From positions 1 to 8,189 of the forward strand of contig JAJYJR010000248.1 in NCBI GenBank assembly GCA_021789355.1: DNA of 8,189 nt, in the 5' to 3' direction. The notes under the pieces are model-generated. The model was not told the origin of the DNA and searched no databases. It saw only the letters and a program-made list of their open reading frames with translations. Source of the stretch: Chloroflexota bacterium (lineage in GTDB: Bacteria > Chloroflexota > Limnocylindria > Limnocylindrales > CSP1-4). Below are positions 6,162-8,189 of the stretch, piece after piece; position 1 is the first letter of the stretch; the number at the start of each line of letters is the position of its first letter. Both the position numbers and the translations under genes were made by a program.

Positions 6162-6311
6162 ATGGCGAAGACAGACGGGACCGCCGCGATCGACGGGCCG
6201 GGGTCGCCCGCCCCGCACGCCGCTGCCTACCTCGCCGGCGACGGCGTCGGCCGCGATCCGTGGTACTCGCCCGAGGTCCCGGGCGTCGAGTCGTCGAAAT
6301 GGTCGCCGTGA
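6162..6311 (+). CDS. small ORF, 49 residues, coupled to the downstream gene
   Basis: The ATG at 6162 opens 49 codons ending TGA at 6309-6311. Only four codons (ACA, GCT, GAT, AAA) lack G or C at the third position, so this frame, and not the overlapping upstream extension of the next gene, looks like the coding frame here. A purine-rich GGGGAGGA (6143-6150) lies 11 nt upstream and GAGGA (6157-6161) abuts the ATG; neither spacing is ideal. The peptide is rich in Gly, Ala, Pro and Ser, has an acidic middle and ends in an aromatic/proline segment (DPWYSPEVPG near residues 32-41, then KWSP). No Cys, signal peptide or membrane segment is seen. Its stop forms GTGA with a possible GTG start (6308) of the next gene. 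Function unknown; it could also be a translated leader. Confidence 0.5.
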   Translation: MAKTDGTAAIDGPGSPAPHAAAYLAGDGVGRDPWYSPEVPGVESSKWSP

Positions 6312-7045
6312 GCGGCAGCGTTGCTGCGGGGCCGCAGCGGGCACGCTCGTCGGCCGGTGAGGACGCCGACCGGCCACACCCGCTCGGCGACCGGGAGATC
6401 CAGTACTTCTGCTGGTTCGGCGCCGGGGCCATCGACGAGCCGGAGACGAGGGCACGGCTCTGGCTGGCGTGGGGGATGTGCCACCGCCACGCGCTCGGCT
6501 TCCTGGCCGTGGAGGCGTCCGTTCATCGGGGCTGGCTGTTCCGGCCGGCCGTCGTGTACGAGGACATCATGGACCGCGGCAGGAGCGCCCTGGCGCCACG
6601 CCGCCTGTTCGAGCGGGCCCGCGTCGTGGCGTCCCTGCGAGCGGCGGAGCCCTGCCAGCCCTGTGCCCTCGGGCTGTCGCCTGGAGGGCGGGCCGATCCG
6701 GGTTCCGAGGGAATCGTCGAGGAAGGCCGCAGTCTTGACCACGTGCGGGCCTTCGCCGCCGAAACGCGCCGGCTCTGGGAGCCGTGGATCTGTGGGAAAT
6801 GCGCCGGGTCGACCTCCCCGGTCCGCTGCCGGCTGCATCTGCCCGACGATCCTGGCTCGCTGCGCCGTCCCGAACTGCCAGCGTACCGGGCGCTGGTCGA
6901 CGACTTGACGGTTCACCTCGCCGCCTTCGCCCGTTCGTTCGGATGGTCGAGCCGAGGCACCGATACGGCGCGCGACCGGGCCGCGCTCATCGGTGCCGTC
7001 GGATGGTGCGGCGGGTGGGAGAGCATCCTCCGGTACCTCGGCTGA
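6299..7045 (+). CDS. Cys/His-rich protein, possible zinc-binding, DUF6062-like
   Basis: The protein has 248 residues from the ATG at 6299; a GTG at 6308, overlapping the stop of the preceding small ORF as GTGA, is an alternative start. Residues 1-28 look disordered. Metal-ligand-like pairs are C61-x2-H64 (MCHRHALGFLAVEA), C119-x2-C122 (EPCQPCALG), C165-x2-C168 (WICGKCAG) and C177-x2-H180 (CRLH), plus isolated C38 and C237. This alternation of CxxC and CxxH, an intervening YEDIM helix (87-91) and a Trp-rich C-terminus (GWESILRYLG) resemble proteins of the DUF6062 type, in which two CPxC...CxxH modules repeat; here the first CxxC appears reduced to the single C38. The resemblance is from memory and needs a profile search. 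Codon bias supports coding only from about 6299; the in-frame extension upstream does not look coding. No catalytic motif was recognised. Confidence 0.7.
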   Translation: MVAVSGSVAAGPQRARSSAGEDADRPHPLGDREIQYFCWFGAGAIDEPETRARLWLAWGMCHRHALGFLAVEASVHRGWLFRPAVVYEDIMDRGRSALAPRRLFERARVVASLRAAEPCQPCALGLSPGGRADPGSEGIVEEGRSLDHVRAFAAETRRLWEPWICGKCAGSTSPVRCRLHLPDDPGSLRRPELPAYRALVDDLTVHLAAFARSFGWSSRGTDTARDRAALIGAVGWCGGWESILRYLG

Positions 7046-7073
7046 GACGCGGGCCCCGGCACGAGCTCGGCCC

Positions 7074-7089
7074 GCCGGCGCAGGCCGGC
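7074..7089. terminator. GC hairpin in the convergent spacer, weak terminator candidate
   Basis: GCCGGC (7074-7079) pairs with GCCGGC (7084-7089) around GCAG. It lies in the 48-bp spacer where two genes converge, a usual place for a shared terminator. There is no T-run on either strand, so terminator function is only suggested by position. Confidence 0.25.
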
Positions 7090-7093
7090 CGGT

Positions 7094-8188
7094 TCATGCC
7101 GACTCGGTCAGGCCCACTCGCTCAGGCACCCGGTTACCCTTGCCCGTCACGGCCTCGCCCGGCTCGGCGTTGGTCGAGGCACGGTCGGCCCACGCCCGGC
7201 GGAGCAGGCGCAGCAGCCCTGCCGCCGCCGCCGAGGTTGTCGCCGGGTACGAGAAGGCGATCGTGCGCGCCCCGGTAGCCGCCCCCGACTGGCTGAGCTC
7301 GACGCGGCCGACGAGCGGCGAGAGCGTGATCGCGATGCCGTCCAGGAGGTCGAGGGCGACCGGGCGGACCTCGCCCGCGTGCAGGAGCGCGAACCGCGTC
7401 CGCGTGAGGCCGACCGTGGTCGCGTGAGGCGCGCCCTCGCGGCGCGGCGCGTAGAACGCCCCCAGGAGTTGCTCGGGCGCCAGGCGCTCCCGCATCGAGG
7501 CAACCTCGCGGGCGGCGTCTTCAGCCTGCCGGAACAGCGTCGCCGGCGCCGCGTCGAAGTCGATCGCGGAAGGTGCGTACCGACGCACCAGCGTCCGCGT
7601 CCCATCCCCGGGCAGGAACCGGAGGAGCAGATCGCGCAGCACCTCGGCCTCCGCCCGCAGCTCCCCCGGCAGCGCGAACCTGGTGCCGCCCCCGCGGGTC
7701 TGGACGTGGAGATCCAGGACATCCTGCCCGGACAGGCGGACGGCTCGCAGCGCCTCCAGTGCGACCAGGCGGGCGTCGACGCCCCAGTCGAAGAGGTATC
7801 GATCGGGCGGCAGGTGGTCGACCATCCAGATCAGCTGCCGGTCGGACAGGAGCAGCAGCCCGGCCCGTCGCTCCGCCCCCCGGCGCGGCCTGCCCAGGCG
7901 CCCGCCGCGGACCGAGTCCGGCGGCCGCTCGATGGCGTACAGGAGCCGCTCGTCGTCGTCGAGCAGCCCCTCGAGACCGCGTATGAAGCGCGGCGGCAGG
8001 CGGTCCAGGCGGTACTCCGGGCGGGAGTGGGGCGTGGTGAACCGCGCCTGCCCGGGATCGCCGCCGACCGATCGCCAGGCCCGGCCGCCGAGGATGCGCC
8101 CGGCCTGCCGGCGAACCCGGAAGCGCTGGCGGGCGTCAAGCGCGAGCCGTTCGGCCGCCAGCGCGTCGACCCACCGCGCGGCCCCTGC
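7094..8188 (-). CDS. C-terminal part of a protein with tandem PH-like domains (partial)
   Basis: The frame is open from the right edge to TGA at 7094-7096, giving 364 visible residues; the N-terminus lies outside the window. Third positions are almost all G/C throughout, so the real gene is longer than the frame from the internal ATG at 7825. Residues 1-60 (visible numbering) are Arg-rich and helical. Two segments then share a layout of beta strands followed by a terminal helix: one at about 75-190, with ERLLYAIERPPD (80-91), LLLLSDRQLIWMVD (111-124) and a closing helix; one at about 231-325, with LLGAFYAP (231-238), VGLTRTRFALLHAGE (249-263) and the closing helix AAAAGLLRLLRRAWA. This pattern (ligand-independent hydrophobic strand pairs ending in an amphipathic helix) is typical of bacterial PH/YokE-like domains. 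No catalytic residues, membrane segments or signal peptide are seen. The fold assignment is inference; function unknown. Confidence 0.65.
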   Translation of the reverse strand, partial: AGAARWVDALAAERLALDARQRFRVRRQAGRILGGRAWRSVGGDPGQARFTTPHSRPEYRLDRLPPRFIRGLEGLLDDDERLLYAIERPPDSVRGGRLGRPRRGAERRAGLLLLSDRQLIWMVDHLPPDRYLFDWGVDARLVALEALRAVRLSGQDVLDLHVQTRGGGTRFALPGELRAEAEVLRDLLLRFLPGDGTRTLVRRYAPSAIDFDAAPATLFRQAEDAAREVASMRERLAPEQLLGAFYAPRREGAPHATTVGLTRTRFALLHAGEVRPVALDLLDGIAITLSPLVGRVELSQSGAATGARTIAFSYPATTSAAAAGLLRLLRRAWADRASTNAEPGEAVTGKGNRVPERVGLTESA

Positions 8189-8189
8189 A

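Noticed and set aside
6062..6298. N-terminal extension of the Cys/His-rich protein to a GTG at 6062
   Set aside because: The GTG lies in the terminator loop. Codons from 6062 to 6298 lack the third-position G/C bias and encode an Arg-rich stretch; the small ORF at 6162-6311 explains the coding signal better.
5374..6432. Minus-strand frame of 352 codons across the 5.4-6.4 kb region
   Set aside because: It crosses the peroxiredoxin end, the 88-residue gene and the terminator. Composition is Arg/Ser/Pro-rich with no domain, and a plus-strand terminator lies inside it.
7573..7986. Plus-strand frame of 137 codons near the right end
   Set aside because: Antisense to the minus-strand PH-like gene, which has consistent third-position G/C bias; this frame encodes a Pro/Arg/Ala-rich low-complexity product.
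7831..8139. Minus-strand frame of 102 codons in another phase
   Set aside because: Out-of-frame shadow of the open frame that runs from 7094 to the right edge; no recognisable motif.

Overview
The window is very GC-rich, and the true genes have an extreme G/C bias at third codon positions. It reads as a free-living, high-GC bacterium. Three things suggest Chloroflexota (for example a Limnocylindria-like lineage) or a relative: the class I (archaeal-type) lysyl-tRNA synthetase, the AhpE-type peroxiredoxin and the GTG starts. An actinomycete cannot be excluded, and the lineage call is inference from memory of these families, not a search.

Positions 1-5492 form a compact plus-strand housekeeping block. 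A six-codon tail of an upstream frame may end at 19-21. It is followed by a near-perfect 15-bp hairpin and then uppP (undecaprenyl-diphosphate phosphatase), argR (arginine repressor), greA (transcript cleavage factor), lysK (class I LysRS), serS (SerRS) and an AhpE/PrxQ-like peroxiredoxin. A textbook promoter, TTGACA-N18-TAGAAT, overlaps the argR stop codon and should start a greA-lysK-serS-prx transcript. lysK and serS overlap by ATGA, and serS and the peroxiredoxin are 7 nt apart, so the last three genes look translationally coupled. The theme is basic information processing (elongation rescue and tRNA charging) with cell-wall lipid recycling and peroxide defence attached.

Positions 5493-7045 are less ordinary and hold unrecognised plus-strand genes. 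There is an 88-residue orphan, then about 290 bp without a convincing gene that contains a strong intrinsic terminator (11-bp stem plus GTTTTCTTTT). After it come a 49-codon small ORF and a Cys/His-rich protein of about 248 residues with three CxxC/CxxH pairs, resembling zinc-knuckle DUF6062-like proteins. The small ORF ends in a GTGA overlap with a possible start of the larger gene.

Positions 7094-8188 hold the C-terminal 364 residues of a minus-strand gene that runs off the right edge. It has two similar beta-rich segments that look like tandem bacterial PH-like domains. It converges with the Cys/His-rich gene across a 48-bp spacer.

No tRNA, rRNA, CRISPR array, insertion sequence or prophage feature was seen. 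The most notable material is the terminator/small-ORF/Cys-His cluster at about 5990-7045.
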